A stretch of DNA of 64,000 nucleotides from Hespellia stercorisuis DSM 15480 (GCF_900142165.1 NZ_FQZY01000006.1:1-64000), one strand, 5' to 3'; positions 54,392 to 63,134 are shown, numbered from the stretch's first letter. Notes: generated by a model not told the origin, from the letters alone. Made by a program: numbers and translations.

Positions 54392-55462
54392 ATGAACGAA
54401 AAGACAATAAGCGAAGACACAGGCTTTCAGGTTCTGCCAAGCGAAGGACAGCTGCAGGACCGGAACAGAAAGCAGAAACGGGTGATGAGAGCGACCATTT
54501 CTTTTGTGGTCGTGATCCTGGCTCTGGTAATCCTGTTCTTTGCAGCGATTAATATAGGAAGTCTGCAGGTAAGCTTCGGCGAATTACTGCAGGGATTATT
54601 TGTAAAACGAATTGAAAATGTAGCGACAATCTGGGATTTGCGTTTCCCGAGAATTATGATTTCCATGCTGGCAGGGGCAGCTATTGCGGTAAGCGGTGTA
54701 CTGTTCCAGGCCGTGCTGAAAAATCCACTGGCAGATCCTGGGATCATCGGTATCTCAAGTGGAGCCAGTTTTGCAGCAGTGCTGATCACCGCATTTGCAC
54801 CGAGTCTGTATTTTTTCACACCTCTGGTTGCGTTCCTGGGCGGTGTGGTCGCATTTTTCTTAGTGTACTGCTTATCATGGAAGGGCGGTTTAAGCCCTCT
54901 GCGCATTATCCTGACCGGTGTGGCGGTGAACGCATTATTTACCGGGCTGGCAAGTGCATTTAACTCCATGTCCGGCGGGGATATGACCGGTGTGGCATCT
55001 ATTGTGGAGGCCAACATTACACAGAAGACATGGGACGATGTGGTGACACTGTTCCCGTACGTGGCAGCAGGGCTTATTCTTGCAGTTCTCTTTATCGGGG
55101 AGTGTAATCTGCTGACGCTGGAGGACAAGACGGCAAGAAGTCTTGGCGTAAATGTGAATACAACGAGAATCGTGATCTCTCTGGTTGCAGTGTTGTTGGC
55201 AAGTATTGCCACAGCCATTGCGGGAGCAATCAGTTTTCTTGGCTTAATCGTGCCGCATATCGGACGGATACTGGTGGGAAGTGACCACAAGGTGCTGGTT
55301 CCATTCTCCGCATTGGCGGGGGCACTGACTTTCCTGCTTGCGGATACACTGGGAAGAACGATTGCAGCGCCTTACGAGGTCAGTGCAGCCGTGATCATGA
55401 GTGTCATCGGCGGACCGTTCTTTATTCTGCTGTTAAGGAGGTCAACGAAATATGCAAACTAA
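54392..55462 (+). CDS. FecCD-type haem/iron ABC permease
   Basis: This 356-residue permease (PF01032) has about ten membrane helices. It carries the family segments LRFPRIMISMLAGAAIAVSGVLFQAVLKNPLADPGIIGISSGA and SFLGLIVPHIGRILVG, the coupling-helix motif contacting the ATPase. It begins 16 bp after the IsdE-like gene and overlaps the ATPase gene by 11 bp. The upstream in-frame extension to 54212 is a shadow within the lipoprotein gene. Confidence 0.92.
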   Translation: MNEKTISEDTGFQVLPSEGQLQDRNRKQKRVMRATISFVVVILALVILFFAAINIGSLQVSFGELLQGLFVKRIENVATIWDLRFPRIMISMLAGAAIAVSGVLFQAVLKNPLADPGIIGISSGASFAAVLITAFAPSLYFFTPLVAFLGGVVAFFLVYCLSWKGGLSPLRIILTGVAVNALFTGLASAFNSMSGGDMTGVASIVEANITQKTWDDVVTLFPYVAAGLILAVLFIGECNLLTLEDKTARSLGVNVNTTRIVISLVAVLLASIATAIAGAISFLGLIVPHIGRILVGSDHKVLVPFSALAGALTFLLADTLGRTIAAPYEVSAAVIMSVIGGPFFILLLRRSTKYAN

Positions 55463-56054
55463 TATGACGAATACGATGACAGATCAGGCTGTAAGTACCG
55501 GACAGTCTGTACAGGCAGAGGGGAATCAGAAGTCGGCAATGGAAGTCAGAGGGCTGTCCTTTGCCTATGGAAATAATAAAGTCCTGCGAAATATTTCGCT
55601 GCAGATTGAAAAGGGAAAGATTACGACCATCATGGGGGCCAACGGCTGCGGCAAGTCCACGCTGTTCTCTCTGATGACAAGAAATCTGAATCCTAAAAAA
55701 GGAAAGGTGCTTCTACACGGCAAGAACATCCAGAATATGAAACTGATGGATATGGCGAAGAAGGTGTCCATTGTGCACCAGTATAATTCTGCTATGGATG
55801 ACATTACGGTGGAGAAGCTGGTATCTTATGGGCGCACGCCGTACATGAAGCTGATGGCAACAGAGAGCGAGGAAGATAAGCGGATCATCGACTGGGCACT
55901 GGAGGTGACGAACCTGAGTAAGTACCGTGACCGGGAGGTTGGCAAACTGTCCGGCGGACAGCGGCAGCGCGTATGGATCGCAATGGCACTGGCGCAGAAT
56001 ACAAAGATTTTATTTCTGGACGTAAACTGGTGCAGGGGATATAGGGGTGTATAG
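55452..56054 (+). pseudogene. Haem ABC transporter ATPase, truncated in Walker B
   Basis: The 200-residue frame has Walker A GANGCGKST (about 64-72), the Q-loop in VHQYN and the signature LSGGQRQR. It reaches ILFLD and then breaks off into unrelated sequence (VNWCRGYRGV, stop). The catalytic Glu, the D-loop and the switch His are lost, so it cannot hydrolyse ATP. The break at about 56,023 marks the junction with the element on the right. Import would need an ATPase from elsewhere or from a restored copy after excision. Confidence 0.88.
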
Positions 56055-56142
56055 AGTGTATACAGTTAAATAAAGTGGAAAAACGGAACAGAATACACAA
56101 AAGGTGAAGAAATATGTGTATATAGTAAGGAGAGGAAATGGA

Positions 56143-56185
56143 TATCTGGCTTGAGAAAAGTATAGTCTCTGCCAGTTTTTTTATA
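56143..56185 (+). terminator. Hairpin terminator
   Basis: Arms CTGGC and GCCAG enclose an inner pairing and are followed by seven T residues. Confidence 0.6.
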
Positions 56186-56197
56186 CTCCATTTCTTG

Positions 56198-56226
56198 TTG
56201 TTTTGGGGCAAGAGTTAGTATATAAT
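56198..56226 (+). promoter_or_regulatory. Promoter of the leader peptide and GNAT gene
   Basis: TTGTTT (56198-56203) and TATAAT (56221-56226) are 17 bp apart. Confidence 0.8.
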
Positions 56227-56274
56227 ATAAAGCAGTTATTATGAATCAAATAAAAGTACATAAGGAGCCACTTT

Positions 56275-56310
56275 ATGAAAAACAGGAACACAGCGGTGAT
56301 TGTAGCATAA
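56275..56310 (+). CDS. 11-residue leader peptide
   Basis: A short ORF (MKNRNTAVIVA) with a strong AAGGAG site lies immediately upstream of a GGAGGTTTG/CAAACCTCC hairpin and a T-run, and in front of the GNAT gene. This is the layout of ribosome-stalling attenuators of antibiotic-resistance genes. Confidence 0.7.
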   Translation: MKNRNTAVIVA

Positions 56311-56312
56311 CC

Positions 56313-56376
56313 GGGAGGTTTGCGTAAATACAATCCAATGCACAAACCTCCTGAAAGGTTAGCGTTTATTTTTTAG
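56313..56376 (+). promoter_or_regulatory. Attenuator hairpins upstream of the GNAT gene
   Basis: GGAGGTTTG (56314-56322) pairs with CAAACCTCC (56343-56351). The second arm can alternatively pair downstream (AACCT-N6-AGGTT, 56345-56360) just before TTTATTTTTT. The alternative stems suit transcription attenuation by a stalled ribosome. Confidence 0.6.
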
Positions 56377-56389
56377 GAGGAAAATTCAA

Positions 56390-57046
56390 ATGAGTCATGT
56401 AATAAAAATAAGAAATGAAGCCAAAGCTGATTATAAAAAAGTTGAAGATATTACAAGGAAGGCCTTTTGGAATTTATATGTCCCTGGGTGCGATGAGCAT
56501 TATCTGGTTCATGTTATGCGATTTCATAAAGATTTTCTATCAGAACTGGATTTTGTCATTGAGGCAGACGGTGAGGTCATCGGGAATATCATGTACACAA
56601 AGGCCAAACTAGTCGATGAATCCATGGAAGAGAAAGAAATCCTCACCTTTGGTCCGGTCTGTATTATGCCCGAATATCAAATAATGGGATACGGCAAAAT
56701 GCTTCTGCAATATTCTTTTGAAAGGGCAGCCAGGCTTGGATACGATACAATTGTTATTTTTGGCAGTCCCAGCAATTATGTAAGCAGTGGTTTTAAAAGC
56801 TGCAAAAAATATAATATCTGTCTTGAAAATGGAACTTTCCCAACAGCAATGCTGGTAAAGGAATTAAAGCCCAAAGCAATTGATGGACGCAAATGGTTTT
56901 ATTTTCAAAGCTCAGTGATGGATATAGATGAAGTAGAAGCGGAACGCTTTAATCAGAATTTGGAATTATTTGAGAAAAATACACAGTCAAGTCAAGAGGA
57001 ATTTTATATTCTCAGCCATTCCGTTATTGGTGGAACTGGCGTTTGA
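56390..57046 (+). CDS. GNAT family N-acetyltransferase
   Basis: This 218-residue protein has a GNAT core at about residues 5-140. It shows LTFGPVCIMPEYQIMGYGKMLL, corresponding to the acetyl-CoA binding Q/RxxGxG/A segment (QIMGYG), and a C-terminal extension of ~75 residues. It acetylates an unknown amine. The leader peptide and attenuator upstream suggest induction by a ribosome-targeting compound, so a resistance role is possible. The ribosome site is TTAGGAGGAAAA. A strong terminator follows. Confidence 0.85.
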   Translation: MSHVIKIRNEAKADYKKVEDITRKAFWNLYVPGCDEHYLVHVMRFHKDFLSELDFVIEADGEVIGNIMYTKAKLVDESMEEKEILTFGPVCIMPEYQIMGYGKMLLQYSFERAARLGYDTIVIFGSPSNYVSSGFKSCKKYNICLENGTFPTAMLVKELKPKAIDGRKWFYFQSSVMDIDEVEAERFNQNLELFEKNTQSSQEEFYILSHSVIGGTGV

Positions 57047-57085
57047 AAAGGGTTCGTCTTATAGAGGACTCTTTAAGATAAGTTA

Positions 57086-57120
57086 TACGGCGGGGGGGAA
57101 ATCCCCCCGCCGTACTGTTA
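57086..57120 (+). terminator. Intrinsic terminator after the GNAT gene
   Basis: TACGGCGGGGGG and CCCCCCGCCGTA form a perfect 12-bp stem around AAAT. The T-run is poor. Confidence 0.8.
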
Positions 57121-57132
57121 TCATAGAGAGAT

Positions 57133-57420
57133 TCAGTCGTTATAAATCATCTCTGTTTCTTTCATTACATCCATAGTCAGAAGTAGCCCTAAGGTGAAGG
57201 CATAGGAAAAAAGATCGTCTTCTTCGACATTGGAAAGATCCCTGTATAGCTGGGTTAGCTCCTGAAATCGTTGAGAGTCATCCGGCGACAATTTTGCCGT
57301 GAAATACCGCTCTCTTTCCTCTATTTTGCTGAGGATTTCATTCTGTTTGTCACTGCCCGGATTATACCGTTCCCACGGGATGATCTTGCCATTGTACAGG
57401 TCATGTAAAATATTTTTCAT
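57133..57420 (-). CDS. DUF6809 family small protein
   Basis: This 95-residue helical protein shows the pattern of a family common in Lachnospiraceae elements: MKNILHDLYNGKIIPWE near the start and FSYAFTLGLLLTMDVMKE at the end. Function is unknown. It is on the strand opposite to its neighbours. Its ribosome site (AAGGACGAG) precedes the ATG at 57420. Confidence 0.75.
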   Translation of the reverse strand: MKNILHDLYNGKIIPWERYNPGSDKQNEILSKIEERERYFTAKLSPDDSQRFQELTQLYRDLSNVEEDDLFSYAFTLGLLLTMDVMKETEMIYND

Positions 57421-57993
57421 ATTGGTGCTCGTCCTTTCGTTATGTTTTACACACTGCCTTGAAAGGACTGAGTGCGCATGTTATATTATTTACGCCGTAT
57501 CTTCCTTCGGGCATGTGCTGGTGGAGGGAGTGGCGAGATGCTTTGCTAAGTTTGACGCCACTTCCTTCTATTTCTGTTTGGGGTCGCCGTAACTTTATGG
57601 ACACTTTATCAAGATATACTTTCAGCGAAAGGTCCTTTGGGTTATCTGACGGACAGCCCATCCATTTATTCCCCAATCACCTCACCTCACTTTATCGGGT
57701 CGCTAATAAGTTAACGTAGCAATGCAAAAAAGTCAAGGTTCTCTTTTAAAACCTGATTTTAAAGCAGGCTGTATATTCCAAAAGCAGGAATATGCAGCCA
57801 TTTTGTTGACAGCTGCCTGTTTCACAGTGGGCAGTTTAGGCTATGGTGCCATTAGCAGACCTGTTTTTCTACTACAACCAGCTGATATAATTTTTAAGGA
57901 TAGAGCAAACCATGAGCTGGGAAAGAATATAATGGACTATTCAAATCGTATGTATGCTGGAACTGGAAGACCAATAACGAAGGGGGTAGAACG
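57421..57993. other. Stretch without an assigned gene
   Basis: Open frames on both strands (57440-57676 minus, 57459-57719 plus and 57722-58120 plus) lack convincing ribosome sites and family motifs. The first two read the same DNA on opposite strands. I do not assign a gene. Confidence 0.5.
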
Positions 57994-58290
57994 ATGCATG
58001 ATATCGAGCAGTTATTTACATTCGCCTGTTCCGGTGATATTTCTGGATTGGAAGAATATTACAAGAACGGTGGCACGAAGAATATTAGGTATCAGAAGTT
58101 TGGGACGGAGCATTCCTTGATGATGGGAGCGTTTCGGAACTGCCAATTTGCTACAATGGATTATTTGAAGTCTCAAGGAGAAACCCTGACAGAGGCGGAA
58201 GCCGCTGCGCTGCAAAGAGCATTGGGACAAATGGAGCGTGCAAAGCATTTAGCGGATCCTAAAGAGAAAGAGCGGGAAAGTTCCAGATGA
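57994..58290 (+). CDS. Small ankyrin-like hypothetical protein of the element
   Basis: This 98-residue protein has a helix-turn-helix repeat character: IEQLFTFACSGDISGLEEYYKNGG, then HSLMMGAFRNCQFATMDYLKSQG. That looks like two ankyrin-type units. A ribosome site (GAAGGGGG) lies about 10 bases before the ATG. Function is unknown. Confidence 0.65.
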   Translation: MHDIEQLFTFACSGDISGLEEYYKNGGTKNIRYQKFGTEHSLMMGAFRNCQFATMDYLKSQGETLTEAEAAALQRALGQMERAKHLADPKEKERESSR

Positions 58291-58424
58291 ATTGGCAGAC
58301 AGGGAAAACAAGAGGATTCCGGTTGGAACATGAATGAAAAGCAGGGGGATATGTCCGAAGGGTGCATATTTCCCTGCTTTAAAAAAAGGACCTGACCTGC
58401 TGGAAAAAAATGTTCCTAGTCCAC

Positions 58425-58456
58425 ACACGCCCCTTTAGGGGGCGGGGGTTTTTCAA
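58425..58456 (+). terminator. Terminator-like hairpin upstream of parM
   Basis: CGCCCC-TTTA-GGGGGCG is followed by GGGGTTTTT, so it can reduce transcription into parM. Confidence 0.6.
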
Positions 58457-58514
58457 CATTTCCATGTCTGAAATCCCCATAGAAATAGTAAAATTGAAAA
58501 GAAGAGAGGATGTG

Positions 58515-59430
58515 ATGCCCTATCATTATAGGAATCGATCATGGCTATTATGCCATCAAAACACCACATGTGTGTTTTTCAACCGGTCTCAGCAAATATG
58601 ACTACGAGCCGTACACCATGCAAAATGTCTTGCAATATCAGGGGAAATATTATGTCTGCGGCAGCACCCGACAGTCGCTTTTAAAAGACAAGACCATGAA
58701 CGATACTTATTATCTGCTCACCATGGCAGCCATTGCGAAGGAACTAAAGTATCGGAAAGCGTCAGCCAAAGAGCGGATTGTTCTTGCAGCGGGTCTTCCC
58801 CTGGCTGGATTTGGAAGGGAGAAGCAAAGGTTTGGGGACTATCTGCTTCGAAAGGAACAGCCTTTGTGTTTTCGCTATGAGAACAGCGCATATGAAATTT
58901 ACATCGAAGATGTGAAGCTGTTCCCACAAGGGTATTGTGCACTGGCACTGCATCCGGAGTATCTAAAAGAAGAACCTTCTGTCCTTTTACTGGATATCGG
59001 AGGCTGGACGATCGATCTGATGCGGCTTGATAATGCTGTCCCCAATGCCACGACCTGCCGCAGCTTCGAGCTAGGGGTGATCCGTTGTATGGATGAGATC
59101 ATGGAACAGGTACGGAGGAATACAGGATTGTCAGTTACGGAGATTCAGATTGAACGTGTTCTAAATGGTCAGGCTTGCAGCATGAATCCGGCAGCAAGAG
59201 ATATTATACTTCAGTATGGAAGTGGATATATTCAGCGGATTCTGTCTGCAGTGACGGAGGCAGGATTTGACTTAAAGGCAATCCCGGCAGTGATCATGGG
59301 CGGAGGGGCCTCCATATTGAAACGCCACGTGAGGCCGCAGGATGGGCTGTTTCGCCCGGTTTATCTGGAGGACGTGCATGCGAACGCTTCCGGGTTTGAA
59401 CGCCTTGCCGGGCAAATGTCGAGCCGATGA
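58515..59430 (+). CDS. ParM/StbA-type actin-like segregation ATPase, frameshifted at the start
   Basis: The frame ending at 59430 encodes an actin-like plasmid-segregation ATPase. It has the phosphate-1 motif IGIDHGYYAIKT right at the N-terminus, LLLDIGGWTIDLM (phosphate 2) in the middle and VIMGGGASIL near the end. The only well-placed ATG (58515, after AGAGAGG) is out of frame by one base: it reads ATG CCC TAT, whereas ATG followed by CC and TATC would restore the frame. In the correct frame a TGA lies at 58513, and the first ordinary start is GTG at 58570, which would delete the phosphate-1 motif. Either the gene is damaged, a rare start such as ATC or ATT is used, or a +1 shift occurs. 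It is followed with a 4-bp overlap by a ParR-like gene. Confidence 0.75.
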
Positions 59431-59696
59431 ACCGCCCGGTGTATTCCTTCCGGCCGGATTTGCAACAAAGGGATCATAGGAGAGCGTGGGAGATACTGAA
59501 AGGTGTTCCGAAAGGGCAGAAAAATACCTTTTTAGTGCGTGCGATCCTGCAGACAGATGACAGGGAAACATTAAGAGAACTCATCCGGGAAAGTGTTCAG
59601 GAAGTGCTGAGAAATGGAGCTTTGACCTATCAGGAGGCAAAGGAGCCGGATACGGATATCCAAGATCAGATGCTGTCATTTTTAGAAAATCTGTAA
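59427..59696 (+). CDS. ParR-like partition partner
   Basis: This 89-residue basic protein starts in the ATGA overlap with parM. It contains two short helical regions (DHRRAWEILKGVPKGQKNTFLVRAIL and ETLRELIRESVQEVL), the first suggestive of a ribbon-helix-helix. Position and size fit the centromere-binding partner of ParM; sequence evidence alone is weak. Confidence 0.65.
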   Translation: MNRPVYSFRPDLQQRDHRRAWEILKGVPKGQKNTFLVRAILQTDDRETLRELIRESVQEVLRNGALTYQEAKEPDTDIQDQMLSFLENL

Positions 59697-59925
59697 GTGT
59701 GCGGGAGGTTCGTAAACCAGCAGAAGCACGAACTGTGGGGGAAGCCAGAACACCTTTTGCACGGCCAAGGGAAAGGGGGGATGCTACTGAAAGCAGGATG
59801 ATCCACATAGGTAACATGCTTCGTTTTCATATAATCTATGCATGCATCTTTGTGTAGTAGTGTGAATGGATATCCATGCATTTTGGGCGTATGTTGTGTG
59901 TAGCAAAACGAAAGGGGAATTGTAT

Positions 59926-60297
59926 ATGGCAGAGATGAAAAACATATGTGGGAAGATTCCGATAGAACTGCATGAGCAGGTCCGTGCGGAAATCGAACAG
60001 ACGGAAAGCAGCACACAATTATTTCTACAGAAGATCATTGAAGAGCACTTTATGAAAAAAGGAGCGGTGAGCATGGCAGAGGCAAGGACAATAGCGGTAC
60101 AGGTAAGCGAGGAACTATTTGGCAGATTTAAGGCGGTGGTGGCAAAAAAGCATTGCAAACAGAAAGAATTTCTGATAGAGATCATCACCCAGGCGATTGC
60201 AGCCGAGGAAGCAAAATGGGAAGCATCTGAGCAAGCCGCCAGGTTACAGGAACCTACCGGTGAGTTGCCGGAAGCGGAGCATGATACAGAGGAATAG
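59926..60297 (+). CDS. Tandem ribbon-helix-helix-like protein
   Basis: This 123-residue protein has two similar units, IPIELHEQVRAEIEQTESSTQLFLQKIIEEHF (about 10-41) and VQVSEELFGRFKAVVAKKHCKQKEFLIEIITQAI (about 58-91). Each is strand-helix-helix like, so a single-chain RHH DNA-binding protein is likely. The C-terminus is acidic. The ribosome site GAAAGGGG precedes ATG 59926. The ~230 bp upstream hold no recognisable gene. Confidence 0.65.
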   Translation: MAEMKNICGKIPIELHEQVRAEIEQTESSTQLFLQKIIEEHFMKKGAVSMAEARTIAVQVSEELFGRFKAVVAKKHCKQKEFLIEIITQAIAAEEAKWEASEQAARLQEPTGELPEAEHDTEE

Positions 60298-60374
60298 CAA
60301 CTAAAAAATGTGAGGAACAGGCGGTGTGGAGCGATCCATACCGTTTTTGTTGTCTTTAAAAGAAGTGAAGGAGG

Positions 60375-61679
60375 ATGATCGATGCAACCATAAGATTTTT
60401 TGATTTATTCAGCGGGATCGGCGGATTCCGCGAGGGGCTGACAAGAGCCGGGGGATTTTCCTGTGTCGGGCATTGCGAGGTAGATGCCCATGCAGATAAG
60501 AACTACCGCAGGCTGTTCGATACGGAAGGGGAGTGGTTTTGTGATGACGCAAGAGCAATTGAAACTGGAAGAATGCCGGACTTTGATCTTTTATGTGCAG
60601 GATTTCCTTGCCAGGCATTCTCAATCGCTGGACGAAGGAGGGGATTTTCCGATGCAAGGGGAACCCTTTTCTTTGAAATTTCCAGATTGGTTAAAGACAA
60701 GCGACCTGCGTATTTTCTCCTTGAGAACGTACCCGGACTGCTATCGCATGACAAAGGGAGGACGTTTCATACCATCCTTAGTACGTTTTTGGAACTGGGG
60801 TACCATGTGGAATGGAAGGTGCTTAACAGCAAGGATTTTGGAGTCCCACAGGCAAGGAAACGGGTGTATATTGTCGGATATCTTGATGAAAGATGTGCCG
60901 GAAAAATATTACCTTTCCCAGAGACAAATGGAACGGCTCTTATACAGCTCCGATCCGGCAGCCAGGGAAAAAGAGTCTACCATCCGCAAGGATTAAGCTG
61001 TACGCTGACCTCCGGTGCCGGAGGGATGGGCGGAAAGACCGGCCTTTATGAGTTTGGTGTTCCGATCAAAGAGAATACGAAACAAGGCTATAAAATGGCA
61101 TATCCCGGTGACAGTATTGACTTAGGGTATGCCAGTATGAATACCAGAAGGGGCAGAGTCGGGCATGGTGTTGCCCATACACTGACAACGGGTGGCCAGC
61201 AGGGCACCCTGCAGTTTGCCGCACTGCCCTCCTTGTCTCTGCCCACTGTGTATGCAAGATACCTGCTGGCGGGGCGAAAGGATGGAAGCGGTGACCGCAG
61301 GGAAGAGCAGTCAGGCATTCGAACGGAGGACGGACCAAGAGCAGTGCTGACTCTGGCTAAGAGCAGTATAAGGCAAAACGGACGCAGAATGAAAGAGCCG
61401 GAGGAGGAAATGTTCACCCTTACGACAGCTGACCGGCATGGTATCTATTATCATGGCAGGATACGCAGGCTGACCCCAAGGGAGTGCTTGAGACTGCAGG
61501 GGTATTATGATGTGCAGATCGACTGGATGCTGGAGGGCACTTCGGACAACCAGATTTATAAGCAGGCGGGCAACGGCGTGACAGTTACGGTCATTGAAGC
61601 CATAGGAAGCCACCTGCGGGATGCAGATCTTATGCTAAGGCAGATGCCAGAGAAGGGCAGGGATAGCCTATCGACTTAA
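60375..61679 (+). CDS. C5 DNA cytosine methyltransferase
   Basis: This 434-residue enzyme methylates C5 of cytosine. The motifs are in order: FFDLFSGIGGFREGL (I), GFPCQAFS (IV, catalytic Cys at about residue 79), FLLENVPGLL (VI), QARKRVYIVG (VIII), LTPRECLRLQGY (IX) and QAGNGVTVTV (X). No restriction enzyme gene is adjacent, so it may protect or mark the element. The in-frame ATG at 60375 directly abuts the AAGGAGG site, while the ideally spaced ATG (60382) is out of frame and stops after three codons. This is one of several odd starts in this element. Confidence 0.9.
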   Translation: MIDATIRFFDLFSGIGGFREGLTRAGGFSCVGHCEVDAHADKNYRRLFDTEGEWFCDDARAIETGRMPDFDLLCAGFPCQAFSIAGRRRGFSDARGTLFFEISRLVKDKRPAYFLLENVPGLLSHDKGRTFHTILSTFLELGYHVEWKVLNSKDFGVPQARKRVYIVGYLDERCAGKILPFPETNGTALIQLRSGSQGKRVYHPQGLSCTLTSGAGGMGGKTGLYEFGVPIKENTKQGYKMAYPGDSIDLGYASMNTRRGRVGHGVAHTLTTGGQQGTLQFAALPSLSLPTVYARYLLAGRKDGSGDRREEQSGIRTEDGPRAVLTLAKSSIRQNGRRMKEPEEEMFTLTTADRHGIYYHGRIRRLTPRECLRLQGYYDVQIDWMLEGTSDNQIYKQAGNGVTVTVIEAIGSHLRDADLMLRQMPEKGRDSLST

Positions 61680-62614
61680 GGGATCAATACTTTGGAACTG
61701 AGATCGAGATGACCGGTATCACCAGAGAAGAGGCCGCCCGCGCAATTGCGCAAATGTTTGGAACAGAAGCGTATTTCATCGGCACCTATTATGAGACATG
61801 GGGCGTGCAGGATCCGGAGGGGAAAGAGTGGAAGTTTACCTATGACAGCAGTATCCGGCCAGAGGAACGATCCGGGAGGCGATCTCTGCATGCAGGAAGT
61901 GCGTACTGTACGGAAATGGTCAGCCCGAAGCTGGAGTGCGGTGAGATGAAAAAGCTGCAGGCAGTTGCCCGCTGCCTGCGGAGAAGTGGTGCAAAGGTAA
62001 ATACATCCTGCGGCATGCATGTCCACGTGGATGCCTCCAACCACACGCCCCGGAGCCTGAAAAATGCCCTGACGATCATGTACGCCAAAGAGGATCTTCT
62101 GTTCAAGGCCCTGAAGGTACAGACAACCAGAGAAATGGAATACTGCCAGAAGGTCAAACGGACCGTATTGGAAGATATCCGTAAGCTTCCAACCAATAAC
62201 CTGTCTATGGAACAGGTCAAAAGGAGCTGGTATGAGGGGAGGGACAGAAGCTACAGCCATTATGATTCGACCCGGTATCATGCGCTGAACCTCCATGCGG
62301 TGTTCTCTAAGGGAACCTTGGAATGGAGGTGCTTTGAAAGTACCCTCCATGCCGGAAAAGTGCGGGCGAATGTAACACTCGCACTTGCCATTTCCGCTCA
62401 GGCTATCAATCAGAAGAAGACACAGATGAAAAAGACCGAGATTTCCGAGAATCCCTGTTTCACCTTCCGCACATTTTTACTGCGGCTGGGGCTGATCGGA
62501 CCGGAATATAAGAATGTCCGGGATCATCTGCTCTCCAATCTGGAGGGCAGCCGGGCGTGGAGATATGACAAAAGTGTCTATGAAGACCGCAAAAGAAGAG
62601 AAGAGTCACGATGA
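61670..62614 (+). CDS. Amidoligase family enzyme (no normal start codon)
   Basis: This protein of up to 314 residues belongs to the amidoligase_2 family (PF12224). It shows YFGTEIEMTG at the start, CGMHVHVDAS in the middle and TLEWRCFEST. These ATP-dependent ligases form amide bonds and occur on elements together with gamma-glutamylcyclotransferases, as here. The first in-frame ATG (61709) would cut off the FGTEIE strand that carries a conserved Glu. Upstream, the frame is open to TAG 61664 and offers only ATC at 61670 where an ATG would be expected. The normal start has therefore been lost or is non-AUG. Confidence 0.82.
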   Translation: MDLRDQYFGTEIEMTGITREEAARAIAQMFGTEAYFIGTYYETWGVQDPEGKEWKFTYDSSIRPEERSGRRSLHAGSAYCTEMVSPKLECGEMKKLQAVARCLRRSGAKVNTSCGMHVHVDASNHTPRSLKNALTIMYAKEDLLFKALKVQTTREMEYCQKVKRTVLEDIRKLPTNNLSMEQVKRSWYEGRDRSYSHYDSTRYHALNLHAVFSKGTLEWRCFESTLHAGKVRANVTLALAISAQAINQKKTQMKKTEISENPCFTFRTFLLRLGLIGPEYKNVRDHLLSNLEGSRAWRYDKSVYEDRKRREESR

Positions 62615-62630
62615 GAGGAGGTGAAAGGTC

Positions 62631-63134
62631 ATAAAGGAGAAATTTTACTTTGCTTATGGCAGCAACATGAACTTAGACCAGATGGACTTCCGGTGCCCGG
62701 ATGCCCGGGTGATAGAAAATGTCAAGCTGCAGGATTACCGGCTGGCATTTTGCGGCCGGCCATCCGGAGGCGGTGTCGCAACGATACTGCCGGAAAAAGG
62801 GAGCATCGTGGAGGGAGTGTTGTGGAAGATCACAGCCCCATGTGAGGCAAGCCTGGATTATTACGAAGGCTATCCCCATCTGTATGGCAAGGAGAGAATC
62901 CTTGTACAAAATGAAAAAGGGGTCTTGCAGGAGGCAGCCGTTTATACAATGAATGCCCCCTATAAGGAATGCCCGGCCGTCCCCGCAGATGTCTATTTAA
63001 GAGGGATCCTGGAGGGATGCAGACAAAATGAAATCCCGTCTAAGCCAGTCCTAGATGCGGTAAAGCGCGCCATGGTAGAGATAAGGAAGGGTCGGGGGCA
63101 GCAAAAGAAAACTGGAAAAGATCTGACACGATAG
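62631..63134 (+). CDS. Gamma-glutamylcyclotransferase-like protein (apparent ATA start)
   Basis: This 167-residue protein is of the AIG2/GGCT type. The substrate-loop motif FAYGSNM is at residues 7-13, the catalytic Glu is in YYEGYPHLYG, and the chain is the usual length. GGCT enzymes release 5-oxoproline from gamma-glutamyl peptides and are paired with amidoligases in elements. The first ATG (62667) lies inside the FAYGSNM motif. An optimally placed GAGGAGG (62615-62621) points instead to ATA at 62631, in frame and giving a normal N-terminus. The start is therefore ATA, or the gene carries a start-codon mutation. Confidence 0.8.
   Translation: MKEKFYFAYGSNMNLDQMDFRCPDARVIENVKLQDYRLAFCGRPSGGGVATILPEKGSIVEGVLWKITAPCEASLDYYEGYPHLYGKERILVQNEKGVLQEAAVYTMNAPYKECPAVPADVYLRGILEGCRQNEIPSKPVLDAVKRAMVEIRKGRGQQKKTGKDLTR

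Noticed and set aside
57440-57719. Opposite-strand ORFs of 78 and 86 codons
   Set aside because: Neither has a convincing ribosome site or motif, and they occupy the same DNA. Left as an unassigned stretch.
57722-58120. 132-codon plus-strand ORF
   Set aside because: It overlaps the better supported small gene at 57994 in another frame and has no ribosome site.
60484-60996. 170-codon plus-strand ORF
   Set aside because: It is a frame shadow within the C5 methyltransferase gene, whose conserved motifs occupy the other frame.
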